Origin: CALECP01 sp964389925
GTDB taxonomy: Bacteria > Chloroflexota > Anaerolineae > Promineifilales > Promineifilaceae
Reading direction: 5' to 3'
NCBI GenBank assembly: GCA_964389925.1
Contig: CAYMGE010000011.1
Location: 30,204-94,203, forward strand
Length of the DNA stretch: 64,000 bases
Shown: piece after piece, positions 43,127-52,120 of the stretch
Layout of the letters: every line of letters begins with the position of its first letter
How positions within the stretch are numbered: position 1 is the first letter of the stretch
The notes under the pieces: model-generated
Told to the model about the DNA's origin: nothing
Database searches by the model: none
The model's input: only the letters and a program-made list of their open reading frames with translations
Program-made: the position numbers and the translations under genes

Positions 43127-44938
43127 TTAGCGGCGCGTCACGTAGAAGAAGTCACGTTCGCTCTCTTTGAGGTAGCGGTCGATGTGTAGATTCATCGTAT
43201 CGGGAAAGAGGGCTTCGGCCGTCAAGCTGCCATCCTCATCACTCCGAATCGCAGCAAAATGCACCCAATAGGAATTGATGTCAAGCAGCATAGCATTGGC
43301 AGCGTCAAGGGCGAGAAATGTGTCCGCCAAGGCTGGCATCGTTAAGCCTGACCCAACTGCATAATAAAGAATGTCGCGGTCAGCATTGAGACCAAGCGCG
43401 GATCGCCATGTGACAATTTCGTTATCAATTGTGCCACCCCAATCGGCGATCTCGTTGTTGTAAACGTCGGGATTGATCGCGCTATTTGTGATGATGAGGC
43501 GAGCGTTCTGGCGATAGGCAACCCACTGGTCAGAGGGGAAAATATCGCGGTTCCATGCGCCGATATAGATTTCTCCTGTTTGGTCAATCACAATCGTCGC
43601 CAGTTCTGAACGCGCATCTAGGGCAACAAGTCCATCTGCCATTGCGCCAAAACGACCATGCGTGGACATAAAACCCCCATTGAACGTCGCCAACAGCTTA
43701 TCTGGCAAACGATCACCAAAAGGAATCTCGCCTGCCCCGCCGAGCATGGGTTCTTGTGTCCCTAACATATAATGTAGCTGAACGGCGGTCAAATCAAATG
43801 CGACGATTCCCACAATGGTGAGTGGTCGCTCTGAGTCAGGCTGTAAAAAGGTGCGTTTGGCGAGAATCTGCCCATCATCAGCCACTAGATAGGGTTCCCA
43901 GATTCCCTCGTTAGGCAACGTTCCCAGTGGTGGTGAGCTTGTCAACTGTGACCAGTTGGAGGGTGGGAGAGGGGTGGGTGGCATCTCGGCCGCCTCCACA
44001 ACAATCTCGCCCTCAACGATCATTGACTCAGCGGCAATTGGTTGTTGCTCAACTTCAAGGAGAACGGGGGGGGGCAGTGATGGTGTTGGAACCATAACCT
44101 CCCATGGCGCGACCGGTTCCGTCAGACCAACCTCATGTTGCCACTGTGTCGCTCGATCCTGCGTGCGAAAGACAATGGTTTGCAGCCGCGCAACCGCCTC
44201 ATTGCCGATCAATGAGCGCAGTGGCGCGGCGACGGTCGCACCTAGCAAGGGGAAAAATCGCAGACCAAGCAACAAACAGATTAGGAGAACAGAGAAGATC
44301 ATACCACGTCGTAGCCGGCGTGAATGCAGCCACTCTGATCGCCAAGGAATGTGTGGGCGCACGAATTGTGCGGTGCGGCGTGTCTGTTCGGCAATCTGCT
44401 GCATGATACGGGAGAGCGCATGATAATCTTTCTCGGCCGACGGCTGCTCAATCGGCAACACGCCAAAGTCTGACAGATAAAGATTGCCAGCCTCATCAAA
44501 CAAAACTGCACTGGGCTTCAGGTTTTGATGATAGATCCCTTGTCCATGGGCAAAGGTGAGTGCCTCATTGAGGCGATTGCGGATAAATTTTGCTTCGCTG
44601 CGCGTGAATGTCTCTGTTTCAAGCCGCTGTTCGAGCGTTTTTGCATCGACATAGGGCTGAATCCAAAGTAAGTTACCTTGCACCTCGCTAGCACTTAGAA
44701 TGGGCTGAATGTAGGTGTGGCGCAATTGACCGAGTTGTTGCAATTTCCGCTGAACGCTCGTGCGTAAATTGAGGTCGCTATATTTGTCATTGGCGAGAAT
44801 TTTGATCACAACCGACCGATTTTGCTTGCGATCAAACGCCTTGTAGGTGGTGACAACCTCATCCTTGCCAATTGTGTCAAGAATTTGATAGCGGTTTAAT
44901 GTCTCTTGTTGCGTCAGTGTGGTCATCTTAGTTGACAA
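43127..44938 (-). CDS. Truncated pseudokinase - TM - phosphodiester glycosidase-like ectodomain
   Basis: 603 residues. N-terminal kinase lobe (about 15-190): the ATP Lys is present (VVIKIL) and SDFG is present, but the catalytic loop is YHQNLKPSAVLF, with HRD changed to HQN and the metal Asn lost, and the C-lobe after DFG is missing. A TM follows (about 213-233). The ectodomain (about 330-600) has the NAGPA/PF09992 pattern LLATFNGGFM, GLVALDARSELATIVID and LLDINSYWVHF. NAGPA-type domains cleave sugar-1-phosphodiesters; some bacterial ones act on the cell wall. The fusion suggests an inside phospho-signal linked to an outside glycan. Start near 44938 or at the internal ATG five codons later. 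Confidence 0.75.
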   Translation of the reverse strand: MSTKMTTLTQQETLNRYQILDTIGKDEVVTTYKAFDRKQNRSVVIKILANDKYSDLNLRTSVQRKLQQLGQLRHTYIQPILSASEVQGNLLWIQPYVDAKTLEQRLETETFTRSEAKFIRNRLNEALTFAHGQGIYHQNLKPSAVLFDEAGNLYLSDFGVLPIEQPSAEKDYHALSRIMQQIAEQTRRTAQFVRPHIPWRSEWLHSRRLRRGMIFSVLLICLLLGLRFFPLLGATVAAPLRSLIGNEAVARLQTIVFRTQDRATQWQHEVGLTEPVAPWEVMVPTPSLPPPVLLEVEQQPIAAESMIVEGEIVVEAAEMPPTPLPPSNWSQLTSSPPLGTLPNEGIWEPYLVADDGQILAKRTFLQPDSERPLTIVGIVAFDLTAVQLHYMLGTQEPMLGGAGEIPFGDRLPDKLLATFNGGFMSTHGRFGAMADGLVALDARSELATIVIDQTGEIYIGAWNRDIFPSDQWVAYRQNARLIITNSAINPDVYNNEIADWGGTIDNEIVTWRSALGLNADRDILYYAVGSGLTMPALADTFLALDAANAMLLDINSYWVHFAAIRSDEDGSLTAEALFPDTMNLHIDRYLKESERDFFYVTRR

Positions 44939-46253
44939 ATAAGAAGCGTAACAGGGTGCGATTACCTAATCCTATCATAGTATCAGAATCAAGCGAGATC
45001 AACTCTCCGCTAATAATTGGCTCCCCGTCAACAAATGTTCTGTTACGACTGTCGAGATCGATGACGTAAAAACGACCGTCTTGCTGACCTATCTCGATAT
45101 GTTCACGTGAGACGTGTGGCTCGTTGATGTTGAGGTCGCAGTTCACACGGCCGACGATAAATGGAAGGCGCGTGATGGGTATCGGCCGATTGCGCTCCAT
45201 TATCGCGGGTGTCTCGATGACAATTAACTCCGCCAAGGCACGATTGAGCTCTAGGGCATCATGAAGGGTGAGTGCGTGAGGGGGAATGATTTGTGTTTGC
45301 GGTCGATGCGTCGTTTGAGGAGACGGCGGGGGTGGTAGCTGCGTCGTCGTTCGCCCGCGCCACCAGATAACACCGCCGGCTATCGCCAACATAACGGCTA
45401 AAATTGGAAAAATAAAATACCAGTTCGCGGGCAGCGTGATTCTAACTGGCTCTGTGTTAACAGGGGTTGCCGTCTGCTCGACAACCGGTGCTGCGATTGT
45501 GGGTTCTTCATCTGATACGACGGATGGTATCTCGGTTGCGACAAATGGGGTTTCAGTTGGGTCGGCCGACACAGTTTCCGTGACAACGAGTGTCTCGATC
45601 AGTTGGGTCGGAGGTACATCCTCTGTGGGCGCTGGCAGCGTTACAATCGGCTCGATAAGCTGTTGCGGCCACGCCGCTTCGCTATCAATCACAAACCCGC
45701 CGCTGCCTGTTGCCAACGTATAAAACGTCATGTCCACGTCACCGATGCCAACCGTTGACAGCGCGGTGGGGGCTGACTCCCACTGGGCAAGCGTCAAAAC
45801 ATCTGTCAGCGTATGACCGCTACAAGCAGCGTCTTCATCTCTGCGTCGATCTTGCCCATTCGAGATAATCACTGCAACCCGCTGCGTCGTCACACGTTGA
45901 GACAACAAACGAATCCCCTCATAGGCCGCATCATACAGACAAGAGCCGCCCTGCATTTCATCTGTCGAAATAGCATTAATGCGATCATCTGCCATCTGTT
46001 TATCGCCAAAACCAGTTGCTATCTCGAAGTCGTTAAAGGTTAAAACACTGATTTGCGCGTCGGGAGGCAGCACGTCGACAGCACGACGCGCCATCGTTTG
46101 CATCTCAGGTAGCATGGGACGTAAAGCTACGCTGAGATCGAGAATGATGATGGCTTGAGTCGGCCGATTTTCCTCTTGAGCTACTACCTGTGTCACAGTG
46201 AGAAGCAGTAATCCAATCAAAAACCAGCAGATTCTCTGCACTTTTTTCTCCAT
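44928..46253 (-). CDS. vWA - TM - FHA membrane protein with degenerate MIDAS
   Basis: About 441 residues. Signal peptide (ICWFLIGLLLLTVTQVVAQ); vWA domain (about 35-200) in which MIDAS DxSxS reads ILDLSVALR, losing the second Ser; a Thr/Pro-rich stalk; TM (about 270-290, WYFIFPILAVMLAIAGGVIWW); and a C-terminal FHA (FIVGRVNCDL, PHVSREHIEI, LDSRNRTFVDGEPI). It overlaps the downstream pseudokinase by 11 nt, so the two are cotranscribed. Start chosen at ATG 46253; the frame also opens with TTG at 46268. Confidence 0.82.
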   Translation of the reverse strand: MEKKVQRICWFLIGLLLLTVTQVVAQEENRPTQAIIILDLSVALRPMLPEMQTMARRAVDVLPPDAQISVLTFNDFEIATGFGDKQMADDRINAISTDEMQGGSCLYDAAYEGIRLLSQRVTTQRVAVIISNGQDRRRDEDAACSGHTLTDVLTLAQWESAPTALSTVGIGDVDMTFYTLATGSGGFVIDSEAAWPQQLIEPIVTLPAPTEDVPPTQLIETLVVTETVSADPTETPFVATEIPSVVSDEEPTIAAPVVEQTATPVNTEPVRITLPANWYFIFPILAVMLAIAGGVIWWRGRTTTQLPPPPSPQTTHRPQTQIIPPHALTLHDALELNRALAELIVIETPAIMERNRPIPITRLPFIVGRVNCDLNINEPHVSREHIEIGQQDGRFYVIDLDSRNRTFVDGEPIISGELISLDSDTMIGLGNRTLLRFLFVN

Positions 46254-46523
46254 AGTAATGAAATGCAATTGGTGTCATAAACTTTGTATATTTACAACTT
46301 CCACGTTACCATTATAAGCGATGACTAACAAAGAGAAAATGCTAAACAACATTATGAGGGGAGCCTTTGAGGTATACGGGTTTATGATGTTCTCAGTTTA
46401 GCAAGCGTTAATATAAAGATATCTGCGTGCCGGTTGGCATACTAAACAGAAGTAATCCGTTGAGGGTAAATCAAGGCTGCATCACTTCGCAGTTTGAACA
46501 AAAAAGTGAATTGGAGGCTACGC

Positions 46524-48779
46524 ATGATGAAGCATGTCGCATTTTTGCTACTTGCGCTCTTATTCGTTGGGACAGTAACTGCTCAGACACCTGTCGAGTC
46601 AGTTTTTGTCACGAACGTCAATAGCAACAACTTTCCGTTAATGAACATAAACATCCGCGCATTGGACTCAGACAATGTGCTGATGACAAATATCAGTCCC
46701 ACCGACATTGATATTTACGAAAACAATCAACGTGTCGAGAATGTCACCATCTCGCGGGGGGAAGCCCTTCCTACCTACACCTATTTTATCGTAGATAACA
46801 ATCAATATACTAATCTCGCCTCAGTCGATGATGATTTCTTGCGCTCGACGCTCGATAGCTTTATCACCGACGGCTTCTTTGAAGATGGCAAAGATCGTAT
46901 TGCGTTGTTTCAAACCGACACATCCAGTGTCAATGGTGGGGAAGAAGTTTTAGCGTTTGTTGACTCTGGCAACACGTTTCGCAGTGCTTTGCCGACAGTC
47001 TCTTTTACGACGCGGCTAAACGGTGTGCGAGTTTATACACTTGAAGGGATCACCTACGTGTTTAACCAAATGATTCGGCTGGCAGACTCAGGGCAGGCGA
47101 ATTTGTCTATCGTGTATGTTGGTGCAGGGTTTGACGGCGATGGGCAAAATAGATTAACAGAGGATTCTCAAGCACTTGCAGAACAGTTTGTCGAAGCGGG
47201 CGTGACGTTTCATGCTATTCATACGCGGCCGAATGATATTGTCTCACGCCCCGTAGAAGCCCTCGTTAACGGTACCGGCGGGAAGTACATTCCTTATCAA
47301 GGCGGCCGAGACAACACAATCGCTGTCCAGCAAGTCTATCGCACCATACAAAATCAAGCCGTGACGCTGCAAGTCAACTATCGCAGTCGCAACGATGATA
47401 GTGGTGTTAGGACAGTCTCGGCCGTTCCCGCTTCACAACCCATTACAGAGGCGGCCGCAACCGGCTCCTATGAGGTTGTTCTCGAATCTCCCGTTATCAC
47501 AATCTCTGAACCAACCTCAGACAAGATATTTCAGCGGGAAGGTACTGTCAATGACGATGGCTCGTTTGAGTCTGCGCTACAGACAATTCCGGTTCGCGCC
47601 CGTCTCGAATGGCAAGATAATTACCCTCGTAACTTGCTACGCTCTGAGTTGCTCGTTGATGGGCAACCGGTTAGCACCATTGAAGACCCAGCCTCGCAAG
47701 AGTTTATTTTTTCGCTCGATGTGAGTGACATCACAGAAACAACAACCCGTTCTATCTCTGTGCGAATACGCGATGAGCTTGGCAGGCTAGAGAGCAGCGA
47801 ACAACGCCCCTTGACAATTGAAGTGATTAAACTAGACAGGGCTGTTCTCACGCCACAGGTAACTGAGATCACAGTGGTTGAGACGGTTGTTGTTCCGGGT
47901 GACGATACCATCATCGTACAGTCACCATGCGAAGTAGACCCAACAGGCGCAGACTGTATTCGTACAAACTATTTGCCGTGGCTGGTTGGGTTAGGCTCGC
48001 TCCTCGCGCTGATTATCGTTACGGTCAGCTTCCGTCGTCAGTTGGCTGCATTGAGTCAGGGCGATGGCAACGTTGTCACAAATATCGTCAAGAAGGTGGC
48101 AGCGACAATCATCGGTGGCAAGACACGCGGTAAGAAGGTGATCGCAGAGATGCGCGTGTTGATGGCGCGGAACATGCTGATGGAGCAGGAAACGATCAAA
48201 ATTTACACGCATACGACTAGCTTCGGCCGAGATCCAAAAGCGGTCGATGTGCAAGTTTATGATGAGGACGACATCAGCAGCGTCAGCGGCCTACACTGCA
48301 CGCTGCAATTTGACCCGACGCATCAAATTTTCTATCTAACCGACAATGACTCCTCAGTGGGAACCACAATTAATGGTCGCCCCATTGAGCCGGACGACCC
48401 GCAACAGTTGCAGGACGGTGATCTCATCGTCATGGGTGATTTGGCGCGGCGTGGTGCAAAGCTACAGTTCCAGATTGCGGAAGATATGGTCGGCGTAACA
48501 GCACCACAGGAAGAGGGAATCATTGATGAGTTCCCGATATTTTCAACCGAAGACGAATCGACATCATTCCCCACAATTGACCTAAACGAGACAAGGTCTG
48601 GCATAGCGGAAGAACCATTTATAGAGGAACCGTATGATGGGCGCACTGTCCTCGACGAAAGTATGTTGGATGGTTTGTCAGGTGACACACTCATCTCAAA
48701 CGACTCAGAGCAATTTGGGTTTGACAACAGCGATAACAAAAACAACGATATTGACGACTGGCTAAGTGATCTGTCATGA
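46524..48779 (+). CDS. vWA-like - TM - FHA membrane protein
   Basis: About 751 residues. Signal peptide (MKHVAFLLLALLFVGTVTAQ); a vWA-like ectodomain whose MIDAS position reads FIVDNNQYT, so metal binding is doubtful; Ig-like strands; TM (about 482-502, WLVGLGSLLALIIVTVSF); and cytoplasmic FHA (about 565-635: SFGRDPKAVDV, SSVSGLHCTL, DNDSSVGTTINGRPI), followed by an acidic tail rich in Ser/Thr that could be phosphorylated. GGAGG lies 7 nt before ATG 46524; a TTG at 46494 opens a longer frame. It overlaps the kinase gene by 4 nt. Its 5' end is nearly the same as that of the 55.8 kb gene. Confidence 0.82.
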   Translation: MMKHVAFLLLALLFVGTVTAQTPVESVFVTNVNSNNFPLMNINIRALDSDNVLMTNISPTDIDIYENNQRVENVTISRGEALPTYTYFIVDNNQYTNLASVDDDFLRSTLDSFITDGFFEDGKDRIALFQTDTSSVNGGEEVLAFVDSGNTFRSALPTVSFTTRLNGVRVYTLEGITYVFNQMIRLADSGQANLSIVYVGAGFDGDGQNRLTEDSQALAEQFVEAGVTFHAIHTRPNDIVSRPVEALVNGTGGKYIPYQGGRDNTIAVQQVYRTIQNQAVTLQVNYRSRNDDSGVRTVSAVPASQPITEAAATGSYEVVLESPVITISEPTSDKIFQREGTVNDDGSFESALQTIPVRARLEWQDNYPRNLLRSELLVDGQPVSTIEDPASQEFIFSLDVSDITETTTRSISVRIRDELGRLESSEQRPLTIEVIKLDRAVLTPQVTEITVVETVVVPGDDTIIVQSPCEVDPTGADCIRTNYLPWLVGLGSLLALIIVTVSFRRQLAALSQGDGNVVTNIVKKVAATIIGGKTRGKKVIAEMRVLMARNMLMEQETIKIYTHTTSFGRDPKAVDVQVYDEDDISSVSGLHCTLQFDPTHQIFYLTDNDSSVGTTINGRPIEPDDPQQLQDGDLIVMGDLARRGAKLQFQIAEDMVGVTAPQEEGIIDEFPIFSTEDESTSFPTIDLNETRSGIAEEPFIEEPYDGRTVLDESMLDGLSGDTLISNDSEQFGFDNSDNKNNDIDDWLSDLS

Positions 48780-49705
48780 CGATTAAATCAAACACACGAG
48801 TTGGGGACTACGTGATTGAGAGGCTGCTGTCTGATGCAGGCGGAATGTCCAGCGTTTATATAGCGCGGCATCAACGATTTGATGATCGCAAAGTAGCGAT
48901 CAAAATTAGTGCAAGCGACAACGCGAATGCCTATCAAGATTTGCTGCGCGATGAAGCCAAACTCTTGAGCAAAATGCGCCATCCAGGGCTTGTTCGTGTC
49001 TTCTCACAGGAGATAAATCGCCGCACGATGTATGCCTCGCGTGCGATCCAGATGCCAGAGCGTCCTTGGTATTATGTGATGGAGTTGATTCCGGGCGAGA
49101 CGCTAAAACAGGCTATTAAAACAAGAAAAATCAGTCGGTTGCCTCTCGAATGGAAAGTAGAGCTGTTCTATCAAGTCGTTACCACGATTGATTTCATGCA
49201 CAAGTCGGGCTACGCGCACTGTGATCTCAAACCGGACAATATCATCTTCCGCACAACACCAAAAATTTCAGAAGTGCCATTACCCGTTCTCGTCGATTTT
49301 GGCAGCGCGTCGCCGGTCAAACAGGTGAAAGAAAAGATCGCCACAATTCACTATGCCTCACCTGAAGTGATCAAAGCGTTGTCCGTTGCAGATTCGCGTT
49401 CACACGTGGGCATTCGTGCGGACAAACTCGATATTTGGCAGTTGGGCGTTCTGCTCTACGAAATTGTGACCGGCGAAGAGCTGTTTCGTGGCAACTCGCG
49501 TCGAATTAAGACAACTATTTTGCAAGGTAGCATCAAGCGGATGCGTGACAGGCGGGTTGACATCAATCCATCGTTAGACCGATTGGTGGCAGTCATGTTG
49601 CGGCCGGATCCAAGCACTCGGCCGACGACAGGTCAAGTCATCCAAGCCCTTGAAGAACGTATCGCCGGTATGCGCCCTCCGCGCATCGTGCTAGGGAGTT
49701 ATTAA
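48776..49705 (+). CDS. Soluble Ser/Thr protein kinase
   Basis: 309 residues with no TM. All Hanks motifs are present: a relaxed Gly loop (LLSDAGGMSSVY), Lys in VAIKIS, AHCDLKPDNIIF (HRD as HCD with the Asp kept), VDFGSAS, and SPE as the APE equivalent, plus DIWQLGVLLYE. Catalytically competent by inspection. ATGA overlap with the vWA-FHA gene before it and 3 nt from the phosphatase after it: a kinase, phosphatase and FHA-reader operon. Likely targets are Thr residues read by the FHA proteins of the locus. Confidence 0.9.
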   Translation: MTIKSNTRVGDYVIERLLSDAGGMSSVYIARHQRFDDRKVAIKISASDNANAYQDLLRDEAKLLSKMRHPGLVRVFSQEINRRTMYASRAIQMPERPWYYVMELIPGETLKQAIKTRKISRLPLEWKVELFYQVVTTIDFMHKSGYAHCDLKPDNIIFRTTPKISEVPLPVLVDFGSASPVKQVKEKIATIHYASPEVIKALSVADSRSHVGIRADKLDIWQLGVLLYEIVTGEELFRGNSRRIKTTILQGSIKRMRDRRVDINPSLDRLVAVMLRPDPSTRPTTGQVIQALEERIAGMRPPRIVLGSY

Positions 49706-49708
49706 AAA

Positions 49709-52120
49709 ATGACAAAGATTGAATATGGTGTTTTCAACGCCCCTGGCGGGCGCGAAATCTATGAGGATCGCGTCGATGCCAAAGAGGTAAAAACAAAGGG
49801 TGGTCTTGTGCTGTCCGTCGCGGTTGTGGCAGATGGTGTTGGCGGTGAAGCAAAAGGGGAGCGAGCCGCGCAGTTAGGGATGGACAGTGTTTTTGAGTAT
49901 ATTGAAAGCTCAGAAGAGACAAATATCCCAAAATTGCTGTCATTGGCAGCGGCCGATGCCAATCGCAAGGTACATGCCGAATACGAGATGAACGAGGGAG
50001 CCAGTTCGACGCTGGCTGTTGCCGTCGTTGATAGCAATCAAACGACTTATGTCGCCAATGTGGGTGATAGTCGCGTCTATCTGTGTCGCGGCGACCGACT
50101 GACGCAACTGACAAAAGATCACACATTTGCCCAAGTGATGGTTTGGCAGGGCAAAATGAGCGCAGAAGTCGCGGCGAAAAATCCGCGTGCCGAGGCGATT
50201 ATGCGTGCCTTGGGGCCGCGCCCCAATATTCCCGTTGACATTGGCTTCTATGTCGGGGACGATAATTATGATCAGGCACAGCAGCGCGGTCTGCGCGGGA
50301 TTCCACTGCAAGAGGGGGATTCAATTCTCGTCTGCTCCGATGGCTTAATCAAAGATTCGCCAAGTGGGGTTCCCTATGCGAAGGACGATGAGATCAGTCG
50401 CATTCTAAAAACACAGCGTGGGGAGGATGCGGCAAAGATGCTCGTCTCGACCGCGTTAGGTCGCAACGCCGATGATAACGTCTCGGTTGCCGTGTTGCAG
50501 ATGCCGAATCCGGCGTTGAAAGCAGCTGCATTCCGCAAACGGTTGATATACGGCGCATTAGGGTTGGTTGGGCTAATAGCAATGCTCTCAGTTGTATTCC
50601 TTATCGGAAGGAGTGGAAATGATGGTGAGATAAGCGAAGCGCAAGCGATGACGCTAACCGCGATTGCACAAGCGCAGTTAGACAGTGACGCGACGATTCA
50701 GGCCCTCCAAGCTCAGTTGGAAGCAGGTGGTGATGATGACGGGGAAATTTCGGCCCAATTAACGGCCGAAGCAGAGCGTGCGGCCGACCTTGAGGCACAA
50801 TCAACTCAACAGGCAGAGATTAGTACAACAGTGGCTGATAGCGTGGTAGTAGAAGGTGATTCGGCCGATTGTCGCCAACCCGACAACTTCACCTTCACAA
50901 CATTCGATCCTGTTTTAGACCCGCCACGCGGCAGCCAAATTGCTGCCGGCAGCTTGCCCTCCGTCGCTTACCCGATTGTTGTCACGGGGGCGTGTCCAAT
51001 TCGGGTTGGTCAGCTCATCTCTGTGAAAGGCGGTCAAGATCGTTTGGCAACATTGCTTGATGAAAGTGGGGTGGCTGTCGATAGTTTGGGCAATGGTGAG
51101 CGGGGGGTGATTAGGATTATGTTTGATTCGGCCGCTGAAGTCCAAGAATTCGACGACGAGTGGCGCATCACGGTCATCGATGAAGATAACTTCCCAGTCG
51201 AGTTTACCCCCGACCAAGAGCCACCGACGCTCAAACTGTTTGTCAATGATGCACTTGGGGAGGGTTGGCTTGTACAAGATGTTGAAGCCCCCGCCGCAAC
51301 ACCTGTGCCAGCGACCTCTGAATCGAGCGCGAACAACAATTCAAACAACAACAATTCAAATCAGGTCAATACGCAGGCGACGCAAACTGCCAATGCTCAG
51401 ATTGTCAATGCTCGCAATGCACAGGCGACGCAAACTGCTCAGGCTCAAGCTGCCAATGCTCGCAACTTCCAAGCAACGCAGACTGCCGATGCCCAAGCTC
51501 AGGCCGCCAATGCTCGTAATGCTCAGGCGACGCAAACTGCCAATGCACAAGCCGCCAATGCCCGTAACTTCCAAGCGACGCAAACCGCCAATGCTCAAGC
51601 CGCCAATGCTCGCAATGCTCAAGCTACTCAGACTGCTCAGGCTCAGGCTGCCAACGCCCGCAATGCTCAAGCCACTCAAACTGCCAACGCTCGCAATGCT
51701 CAGGCCACTCAGACCGCTCAGGCTCAAGCTGCCAATGCTCGCAATGCTCAGGCCACTCAGACTGCTCAGGCTCAGGCTGCCAATGCTCGCAATGCCCAAG
51801 CTACTCAGACTGCTGCGGCTGCCAGTTGGAGTGCCACGCAAACCGCTCAAGCAGTTCCACCAACAGTTAACGTACCACCTACAAATACGCCTCCTCCTCC
51901 TCCACCCGCATCACCCACCCCTCCAGAATTCCCTTGTGGCGATGTGCGCGGCAACCCTGCTGCTGACTTCGACAATGACGGCAAACCAAATGGCGTAGAG
52001 CTAAACGACGGCCTTGACCCATGTAACCCTGATACAGATGGGGATGGTGTCCCAGATGGTATTGATATTGGGCCACTCGATCCTAGCCGGCCGGGTAGTG
52101 ACGACGGTGGACGTGGGTAA
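49709..52120 (+). CDS. PP2C phosphatase with TM, ectodomain, Ala/Gln stalk and calcium-loop tail
   Basis: 803 residues. The cytoplasmic PP2C domain (1-265) has REIYEDR, VVADGVGGEAKGERAA, YVANVGDSRVYLC, ILVCSDGLIKD and GRNADDNVSVAV, so all metal-binding Asp residues are present. TM is about 281-301 (LIYGALGLVGLIAMLSVVFLIG). Outside: a helical linker, a domain of about 145 residues (385-528) of unknown family, an Asn/Gln/Ala/Thr repeat stalk (about 551-708, NAQATQTA units), a Pro-rich link and two thrombospondin-3-like loops (DFDNDGKPNGVELNDG, DTDGDGVPDGIDIG). The whole extracellular part recurs on the kinase at 58.6 kb. AGGGAG is placed 9-10 nt before ATG. Confidence 0.9.
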   Translation: MTKIEYGVFNAPGGREIYEDRVDAKEVKTKGGLVLSVAVVADGVGGEAKGERAAQLGMDSVFEYIESSEETNIPKLLSLAAADANRKVHAEYEMNEGASSTLAVAVVDSNQTTYVANVGDSRVYLCRGDRLTQLTKDHTFAQVMVWQGKMSAEVAAKNPRAEAIMRALGPRPNIPVDIGFYVGDDNYDQAQQRGLRGIPLQEGDSILVCSDGLIKDSPSGVPYAKDDEISRILKTQRGEDAAKMLVSTALGRNADDNVSVAVLQMPNPALKAAAFRKRLIYGALGLVGLIAMLSVVFLIGRSGNDGEISEAQAMTLTAIAQAQLDSDATIQALQAQLEAGGDDDGEISAQLTAEAERAADLEAQSTQQAEISTTVADSVVVEGDSADCRQPDNFTFTTFDPVLDPPRGSQIAAGSLPSVAYPIVVTGACPIRVGQLISVKGGQDRLATLLDESGVAVDSLGNGERGVIRIMFDSAAEVQEFDDEWRITVIDEDNFPVEFTPDQEPPTLKLFVNDALGEGWLVQDVEAPAATPVPATSESSANNNSNNNNSNQVNTQATQTANAQIVNARNAQATQTAQAQAANARNFQATQTADAQAQAANARNAQATQTANAQAANARNFQATQTANAQAANARNAQATQTAQAQAANARNAQATQTANARNAQATQTAQAQAANARNAQATQTAQAQAANARNAQATQTAAAASWSATQTAQAVPPTVNVPPTNTPPPPPPASPTPPEFPCGDVRGNPAADFDNDGKPNGVELNDGLDPCNPDTDGDGVPDGIDIGPLDPSRPGSDDGGRG
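51360..51830 (+). repeat. Ala/Gln/Thr stalk repeat (copy in phosphatase gene)
   Basis: Imperfect units of about 27-48 bp encoding NAQATQTA, NARNAQATQTAQAQA and NFQATQTANAQA. The number and order differ from the kinase copy at 60238-60700, showing slippage or unequal recombination. Confidence 0.9.

Noticed and set aside
51360..51830. CRISPR-like spacing of repeats
   Set aside because: Units are in-frame coding repeats without unique spacers, and no cas gene is present.
51123..51998. Open frames with repetitive KLPMLAMLRPL or SLSSLSIASIGSL sequences on both strands
   Set aside because: They are other-frame readings of the NAQATQTA coding repeats (also at 60229-60871) and have no RBS or known fold.
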